Positions 49,171 to 60,065 of a stretch of DNA of 64,000 nucleotides are shown in pieces. The translations under genes and the position numbers were made by a program. This DNA comes from Burhinus oedicnemus (Eukaryota > Chordata > Aves > Charadriiformes > Burhinidae). A model generated the notes under the pieces. That model worked only from the letters and a program-made list of their open reading frames with translations, made no database searches and was not told where the DNA came from. The stretch spans positions 108,660 to 172,659 of the forward strand of contig VFFE01009068.1 of the NCBI GenBank assembly GCA_008921705.1. Reading direction: 5' to 3'. Within the stretch, counting starts at the first letter, position 1. Each line of letters starts with the position of its first letter.

Positions 49171-51339
49171 GGAATCCTTTAGAAGTTGGGTAGTTGGGGG
49201 AATATTTGATTTTTCTCCCTTAGTGGATTGATCACTATAGTATTTCTGCTACATGTGAAGAAATTGGCCCCTATGTAAATCAGCCAAACTGCTCCAGGGC
49301 TTCTTTGGAAAGAAACCTTCCGTCTTGTTAATATGTAGTTTAGCAGAGAGAGAGACTATTGGAGGGCATAATGTTTAGGTTTTGGCATTGTAAATGGGAA
49401 GTCAGATATCTGAATTTCTCCTTGCAGGGAGATTACAAGGAAGATTTAGTTGCTAAACACCTTTCACAGTTATGCTCATGAGAGGTTGAGCCTGTCTTTC
49501 TCATTTCAACTCAAGAGGCAGGATGAAAGAGCCAAGTATCACCTAGTAAGATAAGACAGAAGGTCTACCTTCCCCCAAAAATTTGCTAATACAAGTTAAC
49601 TCACATCTAAATGTACCTGGAAAGAAAGCTGTGTTCCTCATCTGGGTTATCAGCAGCAGCTTTCCTGAGCCCAGGCATTTCGGTTCTGGTCTGGAATAAT
49701 GCCTGAAGGAGAGCAAGGTCTACTTATACAAACCTTAGGTTTTCCTTTTGTGAAATCTATCATAATTACATACATATATTTATTTCAGAAAACTTTACCT
49801 GAAATATCATTCTGGTTTTGATAGAATTCAAATGAAATTAACTCTAATGTAAACTACCAGACATTAAAATTAAACCTATCCTGAACTTGGTCTTTTTCTC
49901 CAGTTCTCTTCCAAATAGTCACTCTTTTTTTTCTTGAATACAAAAGACGTTTTTGAACGAAGTGGAAACTGTTCATGTTCCATTTTAAATTTTAACTTTT
50001 AAGTTTTATAATACATGTAGACCTGACTTCACAGAATTAGTGTTTCAAATTGGCTGTAAAGGAAAAATCTGCTTGAACTCTAGACTCATTGACTCAATGC
50101 TAACAACATGTTTTACCGAGGCAGAAAAGGAGCCTAACTTTTTCAGACACTGAAGTCAATAGGTCATCAGCAAAACTTGCATTAGCTTCAGCAGAACAGC
50201 AGTGAGCCTCTTACTCTACAGCATTAGAAATATTACATTCTGGACAAAGCAATATTCATTGTGCATGGTAAGACAATTAAGTAGATGAGCAAAATGTGTG
50301 GGGAAAGTAAGAAAGGAGAAGTGTCTGATCAGGAGTGAAGTACATGCACGTGTAACTGATATCCTGCATAAAAGCTGTTGCTGTTTTTGCTGTTTTGACT
50401 TATTTTCTGGGAATTCTAGTTTTAAGAGGAGGGGTTTTGGAGGCAGTATCAGACTTCTGCTGTTCCCATCATTGAACTGTATTGATTCAGAACTGTAAAA
50501 CTTTAAGAGCTAAAAAGAAAAGTCCTTGCAGTGGTAACTGTTGCCAACTCTTAGAGCTTTATTGCTAATTTTTCAATGTTTAATGTTCTACTTTTAAAGC
50601 CCCAGTTCCTGGAATCAGCTGACTAAATGAGTTAAGATTCCCATGTTAAAACTAAAATGGAAAATTCTAATCTTCATGACTATGGAAAGAATCAAATAAA
50701 TGAACTCCACAGGTATACAAACCAGAATGAAGGATCAAACATTTTGAAACCTGTAGTGCTTTAAAATTTAATGCAATATATTATTTAGGGGAATATCTAC
50801 TGCAATGAACCAAACAATAAAGAAAATGTCAATTGAGGGCTTTTTTTTTTTTTTTCTCCTTTCTCGGCTTTCAACGTACTTTTACACTTGTGTTCAGAGC
50901 CAGAGCTTTGAAATTTTGCTGTCCTACTGTAGCAGTTTGAGTTATTTCTCACAGTGCTTCTTGCAGAGACAGGAATGGGGAACATTGTTCTAAAAGCACA
51001 GCAAAGAGAACAGCCTGTATTTAGCCTTCTTTTCCACTTTTCCTGTACACTAACTTTGGACAGAAGTCTCCTGTGATAGAGAGCTTTATATATTTTAGCT
51101 GCCAATCCCAAAAGGAAATGTTGTATTATGCAATCAATAGAATTTCACAGTAGAAATCTCTATATAAATGAAGCTCTTCTGAATTATGACAGTGTGCTAT
51201 GAGATACTTTTAAAGACAAAAGATGCTGTCGCTGGCACCCTGGCTGTCCAGATTCCTCATGTTTTATTGATTTGTTCTTCCGATCCAGGGTGGATATTAG
51301 CAGAAGATACTGACTGAACTTCTGCACTGCTGCTCTGTG
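49171..51339. other. Non-coding block with a 15-T tract
   Basis: AT-rich. A poly(T) tract lies at 50841-50855. A 104-codon minus-strand open frame (50797-51111) reads across that tract and is unsupported. A fragment near 49262-49300 (TTGGCCCCTATGTAAATCAG) vaguely recalls the ancient GTGTAAATCAGC repeat, but too little remains to call. Confidence 0.55.
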
Positions 51340-51887
51340 TCAGGGTACAGTATGGGCCATGGGGTGTGGGCAGGGCACGGTAGCTGCACGACTGTGCCCA
51401 GCCAGGGCAGGTGCCCGCAGGCTGGCAGGGCTGTGCCATCCCTGGCTGGGTGCAGTCCCACCACACCCCAACAAACTAAGCAGAGCAGGGCTGGGGCTGA
51501 GGACAACGGACAGGTGGGGGCCGGTGATCACCAGGTGAAGTCATGGTGACAGGACAGGTCCTGGGATGCACTGGGCAGTCAGTCTGTGGGTCAATGATCA
51601 GTCCTGATCAATGGGTTGCATGGCCAGGTGCGGGCATGGCTATAACACAACTGCAAGATAGCTCAGGCAGAGGCCAAGGTGGACAGTCACAGCTAAAAGC
51701 AGCTCCTGAGGGAAGGAGGGGCAGTGTCTGTTGAGGCTTTTTCTAGTTTTCTTAACAGCAGCTTTCAAAGTCAGCAGCTGTGCTCTCTCTAAGCTGGCCC
51801 TGAGCCCAGGCAGCCAAATTCTCAGGAGCAGGGGGATACGCTTTAAGTCCTGACACTGCCTGTTTGCATGATGCCGTAAAAGCAGAA
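51340..51887. repeat. GC-rich block, probable unclassified dispersed repeat
   Basis: About 60% GC with CAGGGC, GGGCATGG and CAGGTG motifs, bounded by AT-rich DNA on the left and the CR1 3' end on the right. It contains GGACAGGTCCTGGGATGCAC, GTCAATGATCAGTCCTGATC and AGGTGCGGGCATGGC, which have the texture of a low-copy avian repeat (perhaps LTR-derived), although I find no paired ends. Multiple open frames on both strands (63-85 codons) overlap and reflect composition. It shares GGGCCATGG and GGGCAGGG phrasing with 31381-32130. Confidence 0.4.
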
Positions 51888-53760
51888 GCAAGAACAAACA
51901 AAATACCAGTAGCAGGTCAGACCAAAGTTGCCTCTAGCTCAGTTTGCTATAGCCAGTAACACTGCAAAGAGTATAGGGACAGGACAAGCATATAGTGGTA
52001 CTTCTACTTGCCTGATCTCCCCTTGATCTCATAGAAAATTTTAGTATCCCCAGAGTTCATTAATTTTTTCAACTTATTTTATCATAAATCCTGATTTCTA
52101 ATGTCTGTGCCTCAGTCCTAGAGCTTTATATATAAAAATCTCTCTACTCTGCTGCTGCTCACCAAAGACCTTTTTTTGGCTGGTGCTGGTCTCTGGAGAG
52201 ACCTCTCAGACAAATCTGTGTATTACCAGCTTCCGGGCTGGCTGACAGAGATGGGGAAAGGGGATTCTTACTTCTTGAATATCCTGGAGCAGACATGAGC
52301 TAGATGCCGTTTCTGGACAGACAGTAGTTCTTGAGGGATTTCACTTGCATGAACTTGACTAATATTCTGTTCAAACCAGGTAAACTTTGGGTCCACAAAT
52401 TAACAACACTAGTTAACAACACCTAAGTGAAGCACTGCCTCCCTTTTGAAGCCTGCTTCTTCAAGGCTCGTCAATGACATTTACTTCTTAAGTTAAAAGA
52501 GAAGATGAATGGTTGATCTCTATGTGCCTTCTCTCTGCTGCGTATGGTTTTAGAGACCCTTAATTCTCCAGGATTTCCCCTGAGCCAGATGAAAGTCTTA
52601 CTCCACTTGGTCATCCCCTCTACTGAAGCTTTTTAACACTTTTAATTATCCTTTTCATGCCTTTCTTCCGGTTCTGCTGTGTTCTTTTCAAAATGGGGAG
52701 ACAGAATTACATAGTTTAATATGTAGGGAACCCTGATTCCTTATGGTGGCATGAGGATATTCTCTGTTTTGTTCTCAATTTTATTCCTAATAATCGTTAA
52801 CACTTCATCTGTTGCAGCCCCACGGTCTTTCTCCTGAGTGCTAATGATCAGCTCAGAGCCCATGATTTTGTATAAGAAGTCAGGATTGTTCTTCCCCTTG
52901 TGTATTTGTTTACATTAATCTCTACTGAACTTCATCTGCCTTTTCATTATGCAGTGTGCAAAGCACCTCTGCAATTTTTCACCACTATTCTCTCCTGTTC
53001 CTACTCAGTATCACTTTGTACCATCAGCAGACATTCTCACTTTGCTGCCCATGTCCTTTCCAGGTTGGTCATCACTGTATTGAGCAGCACATGCTCCCAA
53101 ACTAGATTTTTCTTGATCTTGATGATTTTGTTCTGTTCTATTTTCACCCTGCTTTCTGTTTCCTGACTTTTAACCAAGTATTCACCATGCAATGCCATGA
53201 CTAATTACTTTCCCGAAAAGGTACTGGAGGGGGACTGTTTAAAAAAAACACCTTTGGAAAGCCAGGTTATTTATATCAGATGGATATACTTGACCCTGTG
53301 AAGAACTCCCACATGTTACCAGGCAGGAACATGTGAGAACTCCTGTTATTTTTTTCCCAAATATATAATCTTTATCTACATGTCCCCTAAGTCAGTCTTT
53401 ATTATAATTTCTATTAATTTTCCCAGCACATATATGGCCAGACTTAGAAGCCTGTAGTTCCCCTGTGAAATGTTTTTAAAAAACTGACATCCTGGTTGCC
53501 ATCTCTCAGTCCTCAGATGCAAAGGCTAATAAAAGAGAGATTTCAAACTACAGGGTTTTTTTGCTGTTTGCTTAAGTTCATTTACCATTTTGGAGTGAAT
53601 ATCATCTTAACCCTGGTCATTTCCTCCTGGTTATTTTGTTGGTTTGTTCCATTGTAGCTTCTTCTGTTGTCCCTTATTTAAGACACGTCCTCTGAGTTGC
53701 TTACAAAAAGCAGGAGTCTCTCCATTTGTTTCCGCAATCAGCCATTGCTTTGGGTCTGCT
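51888..53760 (-). mobile_element. Ancient CR1-type LINE, minus strand, 3' half of ORF2 plus 3' UTR
   Basis: On the minus strand this is an old CR1 copy of a lineage also abundant in turtles and crocodilians. From the left (its 3' end): CAGGTCAGACCAAAGTTGCC is 3' UTR. GAACTTCATCTGCC, CACTTTGTACCATCAGCAGA, GGTTGGTCATCACTGTATTG and GGAAAGCCAGGTTATTTATA are ORF2. GAAGCCTGTAGTTCCCCTGT corresponds to the NYRPVSLT-type motif, here read as GNYRLLSLA. GTTTCCGCAATCAGCC is near the 5' limit. The catalytic YADD-type motif falls at 53019-53030 and now reads SADG, so the enzyme is dead. The 52140-52480 part is poorly matched and may hold an insertion. The 5' edge is approximate. Confidence 0.85.
52560..53760 (-). 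pseudogene. Reverse transcriptase ORF2 remnant of the ancient CR1
   Basis: This is the minus-strand coding remnant of the CR1 reverse transcriptase, covering the domain from before the NYRP motif through the catalytic YADD-type site to the thumb region. Stop codons and frameshifts occur in every frame. The aspartate pair has become Asp-Gly. The remnant keeps nucleotide-level similarity across about 1.2 kb, which is long for an element this old. It encodes nothing now. Confidence 0.75.
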
Positions 53761-54989
53761 TGAGATTCATTTGGGTAGAAATCTTGTCAACTGGTGAAAA
53801 CTGTCTACTTTCTAATTAGGTCAAGGAAAAAGTCTTTGAAATTTCTCATCCAGACTATGGCCTGACACTAAATCACACAGTGGCTAATGTTGCAATACAA
53901 TTTTCTGCTCAATAGTCTAAGTTTTGTGTTCAACATTTTGTGTGCTCTGTACAAAACATAAAGCTTGCTGTTGCACTTTATACAATCAGATAAAATGAGA
54001 GCTGAATGATTTTGCTTGCAGCAGCCATGCTGGAAGACAATAAATTTTGGTTAATAAGAAGCTTATCATGCCTGATGCCTAATTACATCATAAGAAGAGA
54101 CAGTGATATTTTGCAGTTATATCAATAATGGTTGTTCACACAAATGTACAGATTAGGATGTTGTAGAATTGTTGTCCTGAAAGGCGGCATTCTGCCTCTA
54201 AAAAGCACTGGGTAAAACATGAATGACTGGTGGAGAAAAAAGGATAATAAAAATGGTCATTTCCTTACTGTCTTTTACACTTAATCAGTGAGTGACACTC
54301 AGTCTTTTTCTGTCTGGAACTTCAAAGAAATCATTATTTTCCCCCCCTTGGCTACCTCAGATCCTCCAGTGGTTACAAAAAATCTTTTAACAGGATCCAC
54401 GCCAGAATGGAAGTGAAACTAGCTTGTGCCTAACTGTGCTGCTGAATCGTCAAAATATGCTGCTCAGGCTCTGTAGTCCAGGGCTACCAAACATACCCAG
54501 CTTGCGAAGCATCAGATAGATGTTGATGTTCTCTGTACAAGCAGCAGTGACAGTCATTTCTGGCTTCATTTGTGCACAGCAGGAGGAATTTCCAGTGTGC
54601 TGATTTCTTTGTTATGGCATGTGACAGGCATACCGAGCTGGGGACTCCCAATTGCAGGCATTCTTTTCCTACTTTTTGTCCTCATTATTTTTATTTTTTG
54701 GTATCTTTTGTAAAGTGGAAAGGTATTTAATCTTTTAATATTTTTGGAATATAATGAAGATGTGCTCAAAGTTGCTGTTTTCTACCTGGCCTGGACTTAA
54801 TTTACAAAAAAGCAAACACTATTGAGAGGTATGGACAACAAAGGAACAAAAATAATAGCAATCAGGCTGTCAGACTGGGTAGATTTGTGTCTGATTCTTC
54901 CCGCCACCTTGAGTTCATTAGTAGCAACTGTGTCCTGTTAACAGTTGCAAAATTTGCTTGGTTAGTTAGCTCTAAAGGGAGACTGATGT
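53761..54989. other. Non-coding block, nothing recognised
   Basis: AT-rich sequence beyond the recognisable CR1 5' limit. Further degraded CR1 could continue into the first few hundred bases but I cannot follow it. No gene, RNA or other transposon was recognised. Confidence 0.5.
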
Positions 54990-55440
54990 CACTTTTTAAA
55001 ACAGATGTAACAGCAGCAGCAGCAGTGCTCGCTTCCTCACATTCCTTGTCATCATATCCCTCTCCGACCTGGATGGCTGGCAGGGCTACTTAGCTGCTCT
55101 TCTAATTAGAGCGGGCATGCAACTGGCAAAGAGGAATGGAAAATAATTGACTTTCTGGTTTGCTTGCTTGATTTTTATCCCCCCCCCCCAGCATTCTCCT
55201 CTGCTTTCTCCCTCAGACACTGACATTTTCTTGCTGTTTCTAATCTTCATTGAGCTCCTGTATCATTCTTGAGATTATCAAATGGTTGGTTGCGTTCAGT
55301 CTTAATTGTGCAAATACAGAATTGCATGAAAATTGAATACGATTATCTGGCACTTGTAGGACTTCCCTGTGAAAGGGTGTCTGTGAGTTTTGTACTACTA
55401 GTTGACAACCTGTGTTGTGAAATACATCGTATCCCATTAG
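54990..55440. promoter_or_regulatory. Candidate conserved non-coding element with homeodomain-type sites
   Basis: Five CAG repeats (55011-55025) are followed by repeat-free, motif-dense sequence: CTTCTAATTAGAGC, GGAAAATAATTGAC, TCAAATGGTTGG, AGTCTTAATTGTGC and TACGATTATCTGG. TAATTA/TAATTG cores, a GATTATC site and an E-box-like CAAATG are closely spaced. A run of ten C lies near 55181-55190. Open frames of 65-68 codons on both strands overlap and are not supported. The enhancer call is inference. Confidence 0.33.
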
Positions 55441-57619
55441 TAATTATTGATTTGCAAAGTATAATTTTGTAAGTATTATTTGTATTGCATATAAAGCCAT
55501 ATTTACAAGATAAAACTAACCTGGAAGTAAGAAAATCGAAGAAAAAATTCTCTATTCAAGTCCACACTTGATCCCTGCCCATATACAACATACCATAAAT
55601 TTGAATTAGTAATCATTTAGTAATTTCTGCCTCAATGCACTAGATGGAGAGGAAATGACCCTTTTTTTCCTCCTTTATCACTAGCCGTCAGTGTTCAATG
55701 CTCTCTGTTTGCTGTACCTTTAAAGCCAAGCTTGTTCTGAGTAAATAATTATTAATCTCTGTGAGGGCCGTGCTGCTGATAATAACATTTCTGGGTCCTT
55801 CACAAATATTATTTAAGTTACTGTCCCACAATCTTTGGGAGGTTGAGGCATATGAGGTATGTGAGTTAGAGTGTTAAGCCACAGAACGCTTAAGATGATA
55901 TGTGTGTGTGCAGGTGTGCACATATATCCAGGCAATCTGGGTGACTGTTTTGAATGCAGTTAAGGGTTGGTCAGAAAGCTCCACGTCGGTTGCAGAAACA
56001 GTTCACTGGGGGTCTGAGGGAACTGTGATACTTACTTAGTACCCTGCAGCCTTGGCTTTATGGACCGTGACATAGGAAAAGGCTGAGCAAGTGCTTGCTA
56101 AATGCCCTCTGCACCCCCAACCCCATCAGCATCAAGGCCTGGGTGCACAGAAGTGGGTAAGTATAAATACAGCCCTGAGTGCAAAAACTTAAATTGCTTT
56201 ATGGCATGGCATTGGTCTTCAAACTAAAGATACTCCCAAGGCCTTTCAGGACTTTTCACAACGTGGACTGAGGCGCAGGGCTATTTGAGTGGTGGAATAT
56301 GGAGTCAGCGAGAGCAAACAACAACAAAAGCAAGGGAAAATGAAAAAAAAAAAAAAAACAAAACGGGCAGACAGACAGATGGCCAGGCACAGCCAGGCAC
56401 TTGGAGCACTCCCCTGAGAGAGATCCCCTCAGTGGAGAGCTTGTTGGCTGGAAGGTTGGGACTGGTGAGCAGGGAGACGATCTCTAGCTGTTTGATTTTT
56501 CTGGTGTTGAAGGAAGCAGGATATTGCACATTCCTGTGCCGTATCTGGCCTGCATCAAAGACACCTGACCCCCACCCACACATCCTCCCTTTGAAGGGGC
56601 AGTTTTCAGACTCCTTGTTTTGTTTTAGCTGGTTTGCCAGAGATACTTAAGTTTGAAGGACTAACGTGTTTAGCCACGTTCCCACCAACCTCAGATGTAC
56701 ACAGGGAATACTCAGCCCTCCTCCATATTGGATTTTGATGGCCTCTGCTAGCATACAAAATAGTTATCGGATGCAGTTGCTCTGATGGTGCTTTCTAGAG
56801 TTTCCGCCCCCCCCCAAATTCACTCTGAGGGAATCATCCTTACCTGGCAATGCTGGATCCTCTAGAGAGACATCACAGATCTTTTCCCACTCATGGTAAC
56901 AGAAACAGACTGTTTCCTATGGGTTTGAACAGTCACCAGAGATGGGAGAGCGGCACAATTTGCAGTTACGGGGTTGCAGCACTGGTCACTCAGAGCTCAG
57001 CAGAAGGCTTTGCTCTGGTGGTCCCCAGCTCTGCCTCATTTGTCCCACCTTCCTCATTTGCCAGCCTGAGCCCTGTTGCTCCTTCCCTGCTCTGCCTCTG
57101 CTTTTCATTCAGGAAGATGAGGAATGCATCCATGCTAATGTTGTAGTTCGGATCAGGAAAGCACTTTTCATGTCACTCTCCCATGCATCTCCTCTTACCA
57201 TGGTTTGTTTGCAATGCAGATATGCTTGGAGTCTACAGACTAGATTCCTCCAGGAGGACGTTAAACTGGCAGATGTGCTCCAAGTGCCTACTGCACAAGT
57301 GTGCATTCAGTCAATGGGACTAGGCCAGAGATAATCCAAAGAATTATCATGTTTCTGTCCAGTAGTCCTTCCTTGTCTCTTGTGCCACACTATATACCAA
57401 CTCCTTTTCCTGTTCTCCCTGTTAAAGTATACATTGTAGTTCCTGTTTTCTGACATCATCAGCTTCATGCCTTGCCTCAAAATTAGAAAGACCAAACTTT
57501 CAACATTATGCTAATATTGATTAGAAAACACAATGCATTGATTCAGTATTAATATATCAGTGGAGTTTGCATGCTGTGAAATTAGTGCTGCTGGAAGTAG
57601 CACTAAGGTCTGAAGTAGG
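55441..57619. other. Non-coding block with poly(A), poly(C) and small chance ORFs
   Basis: 55680-55860 is motif-rich (GAGTAAATAATTATTAATC, TGATAATAACATTTC) and may be a second conserved element. A 16-A tract lies at 56343-56358 and a nine-to-ten-C tract near 56805. GC-richer DNA at 56380-57300 keeps frames of 65-130 codons open on both strands without any family signature. No RNA gene or transposon was identified. Confidence 0.45.
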
Positions 57620-57693
57620 TAGTAGTCCTGCAGAAACAGTATTCCTGTAGTAGTCCTGTAGTAGTGCTGTTGTAGGACTGGTGTAGGACTAGG
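57620..57693. repeat. Degenerate GTAGTAGTCCT minisatellite
   Basis: Repeats of the type GTAGTAGTCCTG appear about three times, followed by GTAGTGCTGTTGTAGGACTG and GTGTAGGACTAG, the last in partly inverted form (CAGTCCTAC on the other strand). The mixture of direct and inverted copies of AGTCCT/AGGACT suggests both slippage and hairpin potential. Confidence 0.7.
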
Positions 57694-59739
57694 GTCTGGA
57701 CTATTGTTAATTGCATCTCCAAACTGAATAAATAAAATAAGAACTTTTGTGTTCTCAGTAAAAAGGCTTTTCTAGCAACAAAAACATGGAAATGTGACTA
57801 CAAATGTATCTGTTGTTTTGACTTCGATAAGTAGGATCTGCAAGTTCTCATGCAAAAATTTTCTAAATTGTGAAGGGAGCCTTTAGAGGGACAGCTGAGT
57901 TGCTCAGTCTGGGGCAGGAAGTCTGTAACATTTTTGCTCATGCAATTAATTAAAAAAACACCCCAATCTTTCTTACCTTGTTTTAATACACTTGGGTTCC
58001 TTACCTTTCACTTCCTGTCTTCGCATTCTTTTGCCCATGAGGACTGACTATGTTATTTCCCATTCCTTTCTTCCTCTCTGTCCCTGCAAAGCAGCCTTTT
58101 GTTGTGCTGTCCTTGGATACCTCTTATGTTCAGTTTGATTATGGGATTCTTTTGAAGTTTAATTTGGAACAGAGCACACACATCGTCCTTGAAGCTTTGT
58201 CAAGCAGGTAATCTGGCTTCTCATTCCCTGATGGTTAGGCAGTTTTACCTTTCAAAACCACACCAACGCTGGCATTCCTAGGAATCCTTTGTATAGCAGA
58301 AAAATGCAAGTTCTGAAAGACACAACAAAGCACATTTTGATCTAATGTGTACTCTATGTAAGGTATGTGTACCCTATATAATATATTTCTTAGTAAGAGT
58401 TATTTCTTAGCAGAAAGCACCTGCAGTTTGTTTACTGGTGGGGTTTCCAAATGACAATTGTTTCATTGCATAAAATATCAGTGTAGTTGCATTTGATTGA
58501 GAAACTGAGCCTCTTTCTCTGAGAAATTATTTTCCCATGTTTATTTCTAGAGAAGAACTACTTCTGTTTTGTTTTAAGGGGTGAGATATCACTTTCAAGC
58601 TTTAAAAGGGTCGAAGAGAGAAAGTGAGATTCCTATCATCTTATCTTTGGGCTGGTGGGTTATTTGGGGTTTTAGGGTTTGATCCATTCATAAAATAAGC
58701 CAGAATATGTTTTATAGTCTCAGGTGAGCATATGGAGGCTTGCATCTCTGTGGTTAAGGGGCCAAATTTCTTATTCTGATTTAGACTATCAAGGGTAATT
58801 AAAAAGATGTGGAGATGTTAATTTCAAAAATGTGATACATTAGTAAAGATCAGATTTCCATTTCATGGATTGTTGTATTCAGCGTTAGCAAAAAAATTAT
58901 TAGTATCTATATTGTAAACCAGGCTTCTTTTATCTAGTCTTGTGAAACCTGAGGGTTTCAGGTTGCTTTTGATCAAAGCTGTAGACAAAATTCAGTGGGG
59001 CATGCCTTTACAATGCCTTTTTTAACAAGAGTGAAAATTCAACTTGAGAGACCTGAAAACAGATTCTTAAGACTAGAAATTATATGATCCAAGACACTAC
59101 ATTTATGTAGGTTCTGTCCCACTCAATAATGTAATGTACTCTCATACAATTTAAATAGTCCCAACAAAATCACTAAAACTGTCATTATTGTTTCTTCCTA
59201 TATTTCATTCCCTGTGCTCAGATGTATCTCAGCTATATTTGATTAAATTTTTAGCACCAATGTTGAAGAGAACTTTCTTCCACTTAGATTAAGAAAGTGA
59301 AGAAGTAATGTTCAATGAGAATTTAAATGACCTCTATCTTCCATCCATAGCTATGGTTATTCACTGATTTGAAATTTGTGTGTTTTTGTGGTGAAAGAGA
59401 AAACTCAAGTAGAGAGATTAATGTTAATAATAATCTGATCTAGATTCAAATAGTTTGACTTAGTCATAGTATCTCTGTATAGTAATGGCAATATCATGAA
59501 TGACAATAATTCATAATTTTTTCATTTAATTTGCACAATTCTTTCAATTCTCAGACTGTAATTATTTTTTCTTCTACTGCTCACCCCTGTATTGAATTAA
59601 AAAAAAGGTGTCATAATTGTGGATAAGTTTATTTACATCATAGGCAATAAACTAAGAAAATGTTTAAAAATGCTTATTCTCTTGGTTTCCTCAGCCTAGA
59701 GATTCTATAGCTTTGATTATTTGATTTCTTCTTAAGCTA
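57694..59739. other. Non-coding block, nothing recognised
   Basis: Strongly AT-rich with no open frame worth listing. No RNA gene or transposon was recognised. A 7-bp hairpin, AACCTGA/TCAGGTT, lies near 58947-58965. Confidence 0.6.
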
Positions 59740-59960
59740 CAGCAGCATCTTCCTTGTTCATTGTAATTTGAGTTAAAGCAGTGTAAGATATCGATCTGTT
59801 TTGTGGGCAGGATTCTTCATTTCAATGCAGCTTTAGGGAATTAAATATGGATTTGAAAGAGATGTCCAGCTGCTCATACCATTTGGCAGAAGCTGTCTGA
59901 ACTGTGAAAGTGGCAGATAAACGCAGACATTTTGAGCTGTTCTAACCTCTTCTTGACTAG
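59740..59960. promoter_or_regulatory. Candidate conserved non-coding element
   Basis: Repeat-free sequence with closely packed motifs: TTCATTGTAATTTGAGTT, GGGAATTAAATATGGATTTG, GTCCAGCTGCTCATACC (CAGCTG E-box), ACCATTTGGCAGAAGC and GTGGCAGATAAACGCAG. All frames are interrupted. It directly abuts the palindromic MITE at 59987. Calling it an enhancer is inference. Confidence 0.3.
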
Positions 59961-59986
59961 ACATCTCCATCCATTATGAATCCCTT

Positions 59987-60065
59987 GGGCCAGATCCTTG
60001 CTGAGGTAAATTGGCACACTTTCCTTAGGCTCATTGCTTCTGTGCTGACTTACACCAGCTGGGCC
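59987..60065. repeat. Palindromic MITE-like element, 79 bp
   Basis: The left arm reads GGGCCAGATCCTTGCTGAGG followed by TAAATTGGCACA. The right arm reads TGTGCTGACTTACACCAGC then TGGGCC. The two arms are imperfect reverse complements of each other around a spacer near 60020-60040. The text closely follows a very widespread ancient amniote repeat of the form 'gggccagatcctcagctggtgtaaatcagc ... ttacaccagctgaggatctggccc'. It is non-autonomous and carries no coding. Confidence 0.65.

Noticed and set aside
56942..57334. 130-codon plus-strand frame
   Set aside because: It overlaps other open frames on both strands in GC-richer DNA, is C/Q/S-rich without motifs and lacks splice support.
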